Part shown: positions 1 to 6,935 of the stretch, piece after piece | Numbering within the stretch: the first letter of the stretch is position 1 | Layout of the letters: each line of letters opens with the position of its first letter | Assembly (NCBI GenBank): GCA_021738605.1 | Contig: JAIPBY010000076.1 | Span: forward strand, 1-10,932 | Length of the DNA: 10,932 nt | Origin: Chitinophagaceae bacterium | Lineage (GTDB): Bacteria; Bacteroidota; Bacteroidia; Chitinophagales; Chitinophagaceae | Reading direction: 5' to 3' | Made by a program: the position numbers and the translations under genes | The notes under the pieces: generated by a model | Told to the model about the DNA's origin: nothing | Seen by the model: the letters and a program-made list of their open reading frames with translations, nothing else | Databases searched by the model: none

Positions 1-77
1 CGTGCATCTGCTACCACGATGAAGTAAAATGGACGCTTTTTGCTTCCGTGACGTTGGAGTCTGATTTTGACAGCCAT
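1..77 (-). CDS. rpsP: 30S ribosomal protein S16, N-terminal part (cut by window edge)
   Basis: Reading the minus strand from the ATG at 77 gives MAVKIRLQRHGSKKRPFYFI followed by VVADAR, which is the highly conserved start of bacterial ribosomal protein S16, a 30S subunit assembly protein. Only 25 full codons lie in the window; the rest runs off the left edge. The gene lies downstream of ffh in the same direction, with about 140 nt between them, and has its own strong promoter at 131-162, so it can be expressed independently of ffh. In many bacteria rpsP is followed by rimM and trmD, but here trmD is found on the other strand near the right end of the window. The identity is seen directly in the sequence; what follows it outside the window is unknown. 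Confidence 0.95.
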   Translation of the reverse strand, partial: MAVKIRLQRHGSKKRPFYFIVVADA

Positions 78-130
78 AAAAAATGTAAATTTTTAGTGGG
101 TGGTGAATAAAATTGTTTCGAATCGAGGTG

Positions 131-162
131 CAAATATAGGCATTAGGCAAGAATTACCCAAA
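131..162 (-). promoter_or_regulatory. Bacteroidota-type promoter for rpsP
   Basis: On the minus strand a TTTG box (162-159) is followed after exactly 20 nt by TATATTTG (138-131). This matches the Bacteroidota primary-sigma consensus (TTTG, 17-23 nt, TAnnTTTG) at every defined position. Transcription would start roughly 45-50 nt upstream of the rpsP ATG. The promoter lies wholly in the ffh-rpsP gap. Confidence 0.75.
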
Positions 163-220
163 ACAACTGTCAGGAAAAAACGTGAAAAACATCATAAAAA
201 CATTCTTCCACATGTAATGG

Positions 221-1540
221 TCATCGCCTGCCGCCCATCCTGGGCATGGCGGGCATGTTGTTCATCCCCTTCATCATTTGTTTCATCTGCTCAAACTGTT
301 TGAAGAACTGGTTGACTTCATTCATGTCCCTGCCACAACCCTTGGCAATGCGTTGCTTGCGCTTGAGGTCGATGACGTCTGGATTGGATCTTTCGAATGG
401 CGTCATGGAACTGATGATGGATTCTACTCCTTTGAAGGCATCATCACTGATGTCAATATCTTTCATTGCCTTGCCCATACCAGGGATCATGCCCATCAGG
501 TCTTTGAGGTTGCCCATTTTTTTGATTTGCTGGAGTTGATCCAAGAAATCCTGAAAATCGAATTGATTCTTCCTGATTTTTTTCTCCAGCTTCTTGGCCT
601 GTTCATCATCAAACTGGGCCTGTGCTCTTTCCACCAAAGAAGCGATATCGCCCATCCCGAGTATACGCTGGGCCATACGGTCTGGATGGAAAACATCCAG
701 GGTCTCCATCTTCTCACCACTGCTGATGAACTTGATGGGCTTCTGTACGGTGTATTTGATGGACAAGGCAGCACCACCCCTGGTATCACCATCCAGTTTG
801 GTGAGTACAACACCTGTAAAATCAAGCCTTTCATTGAATGCCTTGGCGGTGTTCACGGCATCCTGTCCGGTCATTGAATCCACCACAAAAAGAATTTCCT
901 GTGGTTGAAGTGCTGTCTTAAGACCTGCAACCTCATTCATCATCACCTCATCTACCGCCAAACGGCCTGCTGTATCAATGATGATTACATTTTTATTCGT
1001 GGTCTTCGCATGTTTTAATGCATTTTCAGCAATAGACCTAGGATCCTTGTTCTCAGGCTCGGCATACACATCAACCCCAATTTGTCCGCCCAAAACCTTG
1101 AGTTGATCGATGGCGGCAGGTCTGTAAACGTCTGCTGCTACCAGCAAAGGAGATTTGCCTTTTTGCGTCTTGAGGTAATTGGCCAGCTTTCCACTAAAAG
1201 TGGTTTTACCGGAACCTTGCAAACCTGCAATGAGGATAATGGCTGGATTCCCGGTGGCATTGAATCCGCTGGCCAGGCCACCCATCAATTCCGTCAGTTC
1301 ATCCTGCACAATCTTGATCATGAGCTGACCAGGGCTTACTGCAGTCAATACCTTCTGCCCCATGGCCTTTTCCTTCACCTTATCAGTAAATTCTTTGGCA
1401 ATCTTGAAGTTTACGTCTGCATCCAACAATGCTTTTCGGATATCCTTGACGGTATTGGCAACATTGAGGTCTGATATCCTTCCTTCTCCCTTGATTTGCT
1501 TGAAGGCTGAGGCTATCTTTTCACTTAAATTTTCAAACAT
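221..1540 (-). CDS. ffh: Signal recognition particle protein Ffh (SRP54 homologue)
   Basis: Ffh is the GTPase of the signal recognition particle. It binds 4.5S/SRP RNA and hydrophobic signal sequences on nascent chains and docks with FtsY for co-translational membrane insertion. The 439-residue protein has the full family layout: an N-domain helical bundle (about 1-85); a G domain with the P-loop GLQGSGKTT (106-114), DTAGRL (189-194), TKLD (247-250) and GDTRGGAALS (251-260); and a methionine-rich M domain (about 300-435). The RNA-binding helix region RIAKGCGRDMNEVNQF (397-412) has GCGRD where GSGT-like residues are more usual. The Met-rich tail ends in MPRMGGRR. Length is normal for the family. 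It lies between rpoD and rpsP on the same strand. The start at 1540 gives the usual MFENL-type N-terminus. Identity is near certain. Confidence 0.97.
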   Translation of the reverse strand: MFENLSEKIASAFKQIKGEGRISDLNVANTVKDIRKALLDADVNFKIAKEFTDKVKEKAMGQKVLTAVSPGQLMIKIVQDELTELMGGLASGFNATGNPAIILIAGLQGSGKTTFSGKLANYLKTQKGKSPLLVAADVYRPAAIDQLKVLGGQIGVDVYAEPENKDPRSIAENALKHAKTTNKNVIIIDTAGRLAVDEVMMNEVAGLKTALQPQEILFVVDSMTGQDAVNTAKAFNERLDFTGVVLTKLDGDTRGGAALSIKYTVQKPIKFISSGEKMETLDVFHPDRMAQRILGMGDIASLVERAQAQFDDEQAKKLEKKIRKNQFDFQDFLDQLQQIKKMGNLKDLMGMIPGMGKAMKDIDISDDAFKGVESIISSMTPFERSNPDVIDLKRKQRIAKGCGRDMNEVNQFFKQFEQMKQMMKGMNNMPAMPRMGGRR

Positions 1541-1562
1541 GTTCTTCCGGCTTTAATGAAAA

Positions 1563-1586
1563 AATGAACACCATGGGATGTTCATT
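1563..1586 (-). terminator. Hairpin with T-tract in the rpoD-ffh gap (terminator or leader hairpin)
   Basis: Perfect 8-bp arms (AATGAACA and TGTTCATT) enclose an 8-nt loop. Read on the minus strand, the second arm runs into a T-rich tail (six Ts, then CATT). This fits a weak intrinsic terminator for rpoD, or a hairpin in the ffh leader, since it ends 22 nt before the ffh ATG. The stem is AT-rich, so its strength is uncertain. Confidence 0.4.
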
Positions 1587-1590
1587 CTTG

Positions 1591-1598
1591 CAAAGTTA
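1591..1598 (-). promoter_or_regulatory. Possible -7 element of an ffh promoter
   Basis: The minus strand reads TAACTTTG, a full match to the Bacteroidota TAnnTTTG element, about 50 nt upstream of the ffh start. No TTTG box is present at the right distance upstream (the sequence there is GAAGG), so this is a half-supported promoter. If real, transcription would begin at the hairpin at 1563-1586. Confidence 0.35.
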
Positions 1599-1674
1599 AT
1601 GATTCTGTATTTAGTTTTCCTTCGCCTTCTCAGCCAGCTTGACTGGATCACCAGAAGTCGAACCAAAAATAAGC

Positions 1675-2535
1675 TTACAGGAAGGTTCTCAGGCGCATGG
1701 TATTGGCGGTATACCTCAAGGCCTCCAATGCCTTGTCCCTGATTTGCCTGACCCTTTCACGGGTGAGATTGCATTCTGCTCCTATGTCTTCCATGCCCAT
1801 GGGAGTGTCCATTCCAATCCCATAGAGGCACCTGATTACTTTTTGTTGTTTTTCCGATAAGCTGCAGAGGGCCAACTCAATTTCATAATGCATCGATTCG
1901 TGCTGGATTTCATGATCTGCAGCATCTGCTTCCTTGTTTTCCATCACATCAATCATGGTACCATCGCCATCCTCTCCTACAGGAGAATCAATACTGACAT
2001 GCCTGTTCGCCAGGTTGATGGTTGAGGATACCTCTTCAAGGTCCATTTCAAGGTATTCAGATATTTCTTCAGCCGTTGGCTCCCTTTCGATATCCTGCTC
2101 AAGGTGCTGGGCTGCTCTGGCAATCTTGTTCCGAACCCCAATCCTGTTCAAAGGAACCCTGACAATGCGCGACTGATCTGCCAATGCCTGTAAGATACTT
2201 TGTCTGATCCACCATACGGCGTAAGAAATAAACCTGAAACCCTTGGTTTCGTCAAATCTTTTGGCTGCACGGATCAAACCCAGGTTCCCCTCATTGATAA
2301 GGTCTGATAGTGATAATCCCTGGTGTTGGTATTGTTTAGCCACTGAAACGACGAACCGCAGGTTGGCTTTTGTAAGTTGTTCTAAGGCTGATTGGTCTCC
2401 TTTTCTGATTAAATCTGCCAACCTCACTTCTTCTTCTGCACTGATCATGGGAACTTTGCTGATGTCTTGAAGGTATTTTTCAAGACTTGGAGATTCGCGT
2501 AAGGTGATGGATTGACCTATACGCAGTTGGCGCAT
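1675..2535 (-). CDS. rpoD: RpoD/SigA-family primary-type RNA polymerase sigma factor
   Basis: This is a group 1/2 sigma-70 factor of the short Bacteroidota type, which lacks region 1.1. Counting from an upstream in-frame ATG at 2541 (288 codons), region 1.2 is about 18-50, region 2 about 51-121 with FISYAVWWIRQSILQAL (104-120), which includes the -10 recognition helix, region 3 about 130-205, and region 4 about 222-280 with the -35-binding helix-turn-helix around NLTRERVRQIRDKAL (258-272). The third codon (2535) is preferred as start because the family begins MRQLKI-like and here reads MRQLRI. The C-terminal end (ALRYTANTMRLRTFL) differs from the usual LRxxSRSKLLKxYL ending of the principal factor. 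It could therefore be a paralogue rather than the sole housekeeping sigma factor. It lies upstream of ffh on the same strand. Confidence 0.92.
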   Translation of the reverse strand: MRQLRIGQSITLRESPSLEKYLQDISKVPMISAEEEVRLADLIRKGDQSALEQLTKANLRFVVSVAKQYQHQGLSLSDLINEGNLGLIRAAKRFDETKGFRFISYAVWWIRQSILQALADQSRIVRVPLNRIGVRNKIARAAQHLEQDIEREPTAEEISEYLEMDLEEVSSTINLANRHVSIDSPVGEDGDGTMIDVMENKEADAADHEIQHESMHYEIELALCSLSEKQQKVIRCLYGIGMDTPMGMEDIGAECNLTRERVRQIRDKALEALRYTANTMRLRTFL

Positions 2536-2604
2536 GCTCATGGGATGGATTTTAAATAAATTTTCTCAAGGACGGTTCTTAACCCTAACAAAACGTGATT
2601 ATTG

Positions 2605-2633
2605 CGAAAATATTGTTAAATGAAGCCATCAAG
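2605..2633 (-). promoter_or_regulatory. Possible promoter for rpoD
   Basis: On the minus strand TATTTTCG (2612-2605) matches TAnnTTTG at all but one defined position. CTTG (2633-2630) lies 17 nt upstream as a weak -33 box. The leader would be about 65 nt. Spacing is at the short end of the accepted range. Confidence 0.3.
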
Positions 2634-2746
2634 TAAGCCCAAAATTGAAAATTTCACATAAAACATTGATATTCAACCCCGTAAAAACACCATTTTGAAA
2701 TGGGGAAAATCACGGATAAAAAAATGGAAAGAAACATCAAATTATA

Positions 2747-2777
2747 TTTTTTCAATTCCGATATTTTTCTATTATTG
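2747..2777 (+). promoter_or_regulatory. Possible promoter for the START/LptF operon
   Basis: TATTATTG (2770-2777) differs from TAnnTTTG at one position and is preceded, after a 19-nt spacer, by TTTT (2747-2750) in place of TTTG. The leader to the ATG at 2825 would be about 40 nt. This lies in the 280-nt divergent gap between rpoD and the START gene, which is AT-rich and holds no credible gene. Confidence 0.3.
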
Positions 2778-2824
2778 CAAGGTGCAGGAAGTCGAATCGT
2801 GATTAGAGACCAATACAAAACAAC

Positions 2825-3202
2825 ATGAGCAAACAGTTATTTTCTATAGAGTACCCCGTAAGATGTTCACCCAGCATCTTGTATGACTTCCTTTCTACCC
2901 CTGCTGGATTGCAGGAGTGGTTTGCCGACAAAGTAGACGAAAGGGATACTGTGTTCAGCTTTTCCTGGAACGGTTCTGTTGAAAAAGCGGAAGTGCTTGA
3001 GGCAGAGGAGAATAAATTCATCCGCTTTCATTGGCTGCATGCCCCTCAAAACGAATATTTTGAATTTTCAATCGAAAAAACAGAAGTAAGCAGCCAGACC
3101 ATCCTGGTCATCAAGGATTTCGCAGAAAAAAAAGAAATCGCCGACCAGTCAAGGCTTTGGGGCGTACAGGTACATGATCTGTTCCACAGGCTTGGAAATT
3201 AA
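2825..3202 (+). CDS. START-like domain protein (SRPBCC fold)
   Basis: This 125-residue protein has the layout of small START/AHSA1-like domains common in Bacteroidota: an opening beta strand (LFSIEYPVRCS), the helix pair typical of the fold (PSILYDFLSTPAGLQEWFADKV, residues 15-36), a run of beta strands (FSFSWNG, KAEVLEAEENKFIRFHW, YFEFSIEKTEV, TILVIKDFAE) and a C-terminal helix (WGVQVHDLFHRLGN). The fold normally forms a hydrophobic cavity for a lipid-like ligand, but the ligand and role of this subfamily are not known to me. No signal peptide is visible, so it is likely cytoplasmic. The gene is separated by only 2 nt from the LptF/LptG-family permease downstream, which argues for co-translation and perhaps a link to envelope lipid export (inference). 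Confidence 0.8.
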   Translation: MSKQLFSIEYPVRCSPSILYDFLSTPAGLQEWFADKVDERDTVFSFSWNGSVEKAEVLEAEENKFIRFHWLHAPQNEYFEFSIEKTEVSSQTILVIKDFAEKKEIADQSRLWGVQVHDLFHRLGN

Positions 3203-3204
3203 CA

Positions 3205-4647
3205 ATGTTCAAGAAGCTTGATAAACTCGTTTTAAAAGCATTCATCGGTCCATTCATCGCGACCTTCTTCATCACACTTTTCGTGTTGGTGATGCAGTTT
3301 TTTTGGAAGTACATTGATGACCTGGTAGGAAAAGGCCTGGACCTTACCAGCATATTTGAATTGACCTCTTATGTTACTGTCACAGCCATACCATTGGCAC
3401 TCCCCCTTGCCATCCTGATTTCCTCTATCATGACCTTCGGCAACCTGGGCGAAAGCTTTGAACTCGTTGCGATCAAATCAGCTGGAATCCCCCTGCTCCG
3501 GTTCATGCGCCCCCTGTTGGTCGTCTCCGTTGTCATCAGTGTGATGGCATTCCTGATTTCCAATTATGTAATGCCTGTTGCCAACCTGAAGTTCACCACC
3601 ATGCTTTACGATATCCGTGTGGCGAAACCAGCATTTGACATCAAAGAGGGCATTTTTTATGACAAGATCCCTGGCTTTGCCATCAAAGTAGGTAAAAAGG
3701 AAGATGATGGCAACAGGATCAGCAAGATTGTTATTTATGAGAACCAATATTCCCTTCAGGACAATATCATCATTGCAGAGAAAGGAAAAATGAGTGTGAG
3801 CGATGACAAGAAATTTCTTGAATTCGATCTTGAAAATGGATGGCGTTACCAGGAAAAAGGTCCTTACAATACAAAGGAGACAGACTACTACCGCCTGGGG
3901 TTCAAGAAGTACAAAAAAGTATTTGACCTGAGCAGTTTTGACGTGCTCAAAACCCCTGACAGCATGTTCAAGAGCAGTTATGAAATGCTCAACGTCAGAC
4001 AACTTCAAAAATCGACCGATTCCATTGGCAAGGAGCTCAAGCGGATTGAATCTGTTCGCATGAACAAAGAGATCACCAGCTATTACCTGTTCGGAAAACA
4101 TTTTGAAAAAGGGTGGAAAACAGGAAAGCCAGGCCGTCCTCAAAAGGCCAAAACCTATGGGTATAACCTTCCTGACTCTACCATCAATGTTGCCTTCACC
4201 AAAGCGGCTGATAAAATTAATTTGGTCAAGAGCTCTCTAGAGTTGATTGCTGCTGACCATGAGCAAAGGGAGCGCGACTGGCGTTTTTACAGATTGCAAT
4301 GGCACAAAAAATATTCACTGTCCTTTGCCTGCATCGTGCTGTTCCTTATTGGTGCGCCATTGGGCTCCATCATCAGAAAAGGCGGGCTGGGAATGCCATT
4401 GGTTGTGGCTGTCGTATTCTTCCTGGTATTCCATCTCCTGAACATGTTCGGAGAAAAATTTGTCAAACAGGAGATCATGGGGCCTTTCCTGGGCATCTGG
4501 CTCTCCAGCATCGTTCTCCTGCCCATAGGATTATTTTTGGTGTACAAGGCCATGAACGACTCCCAATTGTTCAACAATGAATATTATTTCCGTTTTTTCA
4601 GAAAAATACAAGGCCTCTTCAAACGTAAGATTGCATCAGGATCCTGA
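3205..4647 (+). CDS. LptF/LptG family lipopolysaccharide export permease (YjgP/YjgQ)
   Basis: This is an inner-membrane permease subunit of the LPS transport system, which extracts LPS from the inner membrane with the LptB ATPase and passes it to the periplasmic bridge. The 480-residue protein has three N-terminal membrane segments (about 12-34, 53-78, 97-121), a large periplasmic region (about 125-368) and three C-terminal segments (about 370-388, 397-417, 430-448). Characteristic motifs are the coupling segment FGNLGESFELVAIKSAGI after TM2 and LFLIGAPLGSIIRKGGLG between TM4 and TM5. It is about 120 residues longer than E. coli LptF or LptG; the extra length sits in the periplasmic region and includes a charged helical stretch (about 255-368). 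Bacteroidota proteins of this family are often long. Whether it acts as F or G cannot be told from sequence alone. It lies 2 nt after the START gene and 22 nt before the dismutase gene. Confidence 0.9.
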   Translation: MFKKLDKLVLKAFIGPFIATFFITLFVLVMQFFWKYIDDLVGKGLDLTSIFELTSYVTVTAIPLALPLAILISSIMTFGNLGESFELVAIKSAGIPLLRFMRPLLVVSVVISVMAFLISNYVMPVANLKFTTMLYDIRVAKPAFDIKEGIFYDKIPGFAIKVGKKEDDGNRISKIVIYENQYSLQDNIIIAEKGKMSVSDDKKFLEFDLENGWRYQEKGPYNTKETDYYRLGFKKYKKVFDLSSFDVLKTPDSMFKSSYEMLNVRQLQKSTDSIGKELKRIESVRMNKEITSYYLFGKHFEKGWKTGKPGRPQKAKTYGYNLPDSTINVAFTKAADKINLVKSSLELIAADHEQRERDWRFYRLQWHKKYSLSFACIVLFLIGAPLGSIIRKGGLGMPLVVAVVFFLVFHLLNMFGEKFVKQEIMGPFLGIWLSSIVLLPIGLFLVYKAMNDSQLFNNEYYFRFFRKIQGLFKRKIASGS

Positions 4648-4669
4648 ACTTTACCATAAATAAAATACC

Positions 4670-5395
4670 ATGCACACCAACAGCTCTCGCAGAAAATTCA
4701 TCAGCACTACAGTCAAGGGAACCATGGCAGCAGGAGCATTGGGCATGGTTCCAGCTTCCTTATTGGCTAACGAGTCGATAGAACCCACTCCATTTGCACA
4801 AACACCACTCCCCTATGCCTACAACGCACTGGAGCCTTATGTGGATGCCATGACCATGGAGATTCACCATACCAAACACGCTGCCGCATATACCAAGAAC
4901 CTGAACGATGCTGCCACTGCAGAGTTCAAAGGCGAAAACACCAGCCTGGAACTTGCACTCAGCAATATTTCAAAATACTCTGCCAAGTTGCGCAACAATG
5001 GGGGCGGACATTACAACCATGAACTTTTTTGGAAGAGCATGCAGGCACCTGGAACTGCCCTTCATGAAGGTCCGCTGAAGCAGGCACTGATGTCCAATTT
5101 CAACAGCTTTGAGAACTTCAAAACTAAAATGAGTGAAGCGGCCATGACAAGGTTTGGCAGTGGATGGGCCTGGCTTTACCTGGATGGTGAAAAGAAATTA
5201 CAGATTGGTTCAACACCCAACCAAGACAATCCACTGATGGATGTTTCGCCAGTGAAAGGCCTGCCATTGCTGGGTCTTGACGTATGGGAGCATGCCTATT
5301 ACCTCAAGTACCAGAACAGGCGTGCTGAGTATGTTAGCAACTGGTTCAACCTGGTGAACTGGAAATTTGTAGAAGGAAGATTGTTGGGAAAATAA
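4670..5395 (+). CDS. Tat-exported superoxide dismutase, Fe/Mn family (Mn-type residues)
   Basis: This enzyme converts superoxide to oxygen and hydrogen peroxide. The 241-residue protein begins with a twin-arginine signal (SSRRKFI, residues 5-11, then a hydrophobic stretch to about 33), indicating folded export to the periplasm or envelope. The mature part is a complete Fe/Mn SOD. Metal ligands, by comparison with E. coli SodB, are His66 (EIHHTKH), His117 (YNHELFW), Asp204 and His208 (LDVWEHAYY). The glycine in GGGHYNH and Gln185 in NQDNPL follow the manganese-type pattern rather than the iron-type one, although enzymes of this phylum can be cambialistic. Only 22 nt separate it from the permease upstream, so it may be the last gene of that transcript. 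A strong inverted repeat follows its stop codon. The family call is near certain; metal preference is inferred. Confidence 0.95.
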   Translation: MHTNSSRRKFISTTVKGTMAAGALGMVPASLLANESIEPTPFAQTPLPYAYNALEPYVDAMTMEIHHTKHAAAYTKNLNDAATAEFKGENTSLELALSNISKYSAKLRNNGGGHYNHELFWKSMQAPGTALHEGPLKQALMSNFNSFENFKTKMSEAAMTRFGSGWAWLYLDGEKKLQIGSTPNQDNPLMDVSPVKGLPLLGLDVWEHAYYLKYQNRRAEYVSNWFNLVNWKFVEGRLLGK

Positions 5396-5420
5396 CCATT
5401 TCATGGGTGCCCTAAAAAGG

Positions 5421-5474
5421 ATTCAGCCTTTGCAAAAACCACTCGTTGAAGAGTTGAATTCACAAAGGCTGAAT
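5421..5474. repeat. Perfect 12-bp inverted repeat with 30-nt loop, downstream of SOD
   Basis: ATTCAGCCTTTG (5421-5432) is matched exactly by its reverse complement CAAAGGCTGAAT (5463-5474). The 30-nt loop contains a small inner stem (ACTC 5441-5444 with GAGT 5451-5454) and a GTTGAA direct repeat. In RNA it would form a long hairpin starting 26 nt after the SOD stop. On the plus strand no U-tract follows. On the minus strand the hairpin is followed by CCTTTTTA, so as an intrinsic terminator it would work better against antisense transcription. It may act as a 3'-end stabiliser or a processed terminator for the SOD transcript. Confidence 0.7.
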
Positions 5475-5511
5475 ATATGGCATGCAATCGTGTATCAAAT
5501 ATAGGGAGGCT

Positions 5512-5543
5512 TTTGGAATTACAAAATTTTTCTGTTAATTATT
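5512..5543 (+). promoter_or_regulatory. Possible promoter for the M20 dipeptidase gene
   Basis: TTTG (5512-5515) is followed after exactly 20 nt by TAATTATT (5536-5543), which matches four of the six fixed positions of TAnnTTTG. The leader is about 30 nt and very A-rich just before the ATG at 5580, typical of Bacteroidota translation starts. The -7 element is poor, so support is modest. Confidence 0.35.
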
Positions 5544-5579
5544 TAAGAAATTTAATGTGTACAAAAAACACAATAACAA

Positions 5580-6935
5580 ATGAAACAATACATTGACCAA
5601 AACAAAGACAGGTTTCTGAATGAACTCTTGGACCTTTTGAGGATTCCTTCCATCAGTGCCAACAGCGAACACAAGGGGGACATGATACGATGTGCTGAAG
5701 CAGTTAAACAATCCCTGTTGGATGCAGGAGCAGACCTCGCTGAAATCCATGAAACAGCAGGCCACCCGATTGTGTATGGAGAAAAGATGGTTGATCCTTC
5801 CTTGCCGACTGTGCTTGTTTATGGCCACTATGATGTTCAACCTGCCGACCCTTTGGAACTCTGGCACAGCGGTCCTTTTGAACCGGTCATCAAGGATGGT
5901 AAAATTTTTGCCCGTGGTGCCTGTGATGACAAAGGGCAGTTTTACATGCATGTCAAGGCGCTTGAAGTGATGGTTAGAAACAATGCATTAAAAACCAATA
6001 TCAAATTTTGTATTGAAGGGGAAGAAGAAATTGGTTCTCCCAACCTGGGGAAATTTGTTGCCAGTCATCATGACTTGCTGAAAGCAGATGTGGTGCTGAT
6101 CAGTGACACTGCCATGATCAGCATGGAAACCCCCTCCATTGATACAGGTGTGCGCGGATTAAGCTATATCGAAGTAGAAGTGACAGGACCCAACCGCGAC
6201 CTGCACAGTGGTGTCTATGGCGGTGCAGTAGCCAATCCCGCAACAATCCTTGCCAGGATGATTGCTTCGTGCCATGATGAAAACAACCATATCACCATTC
6301 CAGGATTTTATGACGATGTGATTGAATCGAGTATTGCAGAACGTGTTCTGATGGCAAAGGCTCCGTTTGACGAGGCTGAATACAAGCAAGACCTGGGCAT
6401 TGATGCCGTTTATGGTGAGAAAGGATACAGCACCAATGAAAGAACGGGAATTCGCCCAACAATAGAGGTGAACGGCATCTGGGGAGGTTATACAGGTGAA
6501 GGCGCAAAAACCGTTTTACCTTCCAAGGCAACCGCTAAGATTTCTGCCCGCTTGGTTCCCAACCAGTCATCAGAAAAAATCACGGCCATCCTTCTGGATT
6601 ATTTCAGGAAAATTGCACCAGCAGGAGTCACGGTGAATGCCACAGAACACCATGGCGGAGAGCCTTATCTTACACCCATTGATTCTAAGGGATATCAGGC
6701 TGCATCAAAAGCCATTGAACATACTTTTGGAAAGGCTCCTGTCCCTGTGCGTGGCGGTGGTAGCATTCCCATCTGTTCCTTGTTTGAAAAGGAGCTTGGG
6801 GTAAAAATCGTGTTCATGGGCTTTGGCCTAGACAGCGACAACCTGCATTCACCTAATGAGAAATATGACCTGTTTAATTTCTACAAAGGGATTGAAACAA
6901 TACCATATTTCCATCAGTATTTTGCCGGAAAATGA
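5580..6935 (+). CDS. M20 family metallodipeptidase
   Basis: This is a zinc-type peptidase of the ArgE/DapE/ACY1/CPG2 (M20) superfamily, of the 450-residue dipeptidase group related to carnosine dipeptidases, hydrolysing dipeptides in the cytoplasm (no signal peptide is visible). Visible active-site residues are His83 and Asp85 in YGHYDVQP, the bridging-metal Asp116 in ACDDKGQ, the catalytic and metal glutamates 149/150 in EGEEEIGS, Asp176 in ISDTAM, and the late metal His423 in NLHSPNEKY. The lid (dimerisation) domain carries LHSGVYGG and lies in the middle of the protein. Length (451) is normal and the sequence is intact. The stop overlaps the start of the next gene by 4 nt, implying translational coupling. 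Exact substrate cannot be told from sequence. Confidence 0.93.
   Translation: MKQYIDQNKDRFLNELLDLLRIPSISANSEHKGDMIRCAEAVKQSLLDAGADLAEIHETAGHPIVYGEKMVDPSLPTVLVYGHYDVQPADPLELWHSGPFEPVIKDGKIFARGACDDKGQFYMHVKALEVMVRNNALKTNIKFCIEGEEEIGSPNLGKFVASHHDLLKADVVLISDTAMISMETPSIDTGVRGLSYIEVEVTGPNRDLHSGVYGGAVANPATILARMIASCHDENNHITIPGFYDDVIESSIAERVLMAKAPFDEAEYKQDLGIDAVYGEKGYSTNERTGIRPTIEVNGIWGGYTGEGAKTVLPSKATAKISARLVPNQSSEKITAILLDYFRKIAPAGVTVNATEHHGGEPYLTPIDSKGYQAASKAIEHTFGKAPVPVRGGGSIPICSLFEKELGVKIVFMGFGLDSDNLHSPNEKYDLFNFYKGIETIPYFHQYFAGK

Noticed and set aside
278..877. A 199-codon open frame on the plus strand
   Set aside because: It lies entirely antisense to ffh, whose protein is fully recognisable; the translation has no family-like features.
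2690..2703. Near-palindrome CCATTTTGAAATGG in the rpoD-START gap as an operator
   Set aside because: AT-rich 6-bp arms with a 2-nt centre in AT-rich DNA; no regulator gene nearby and no repeated copy.
3478..4143. A 221-codon open frame on the minus strand
   Set aside because: It is antisense to the LptF/LptG-family gene and gives a composition typical of a shadow frame.
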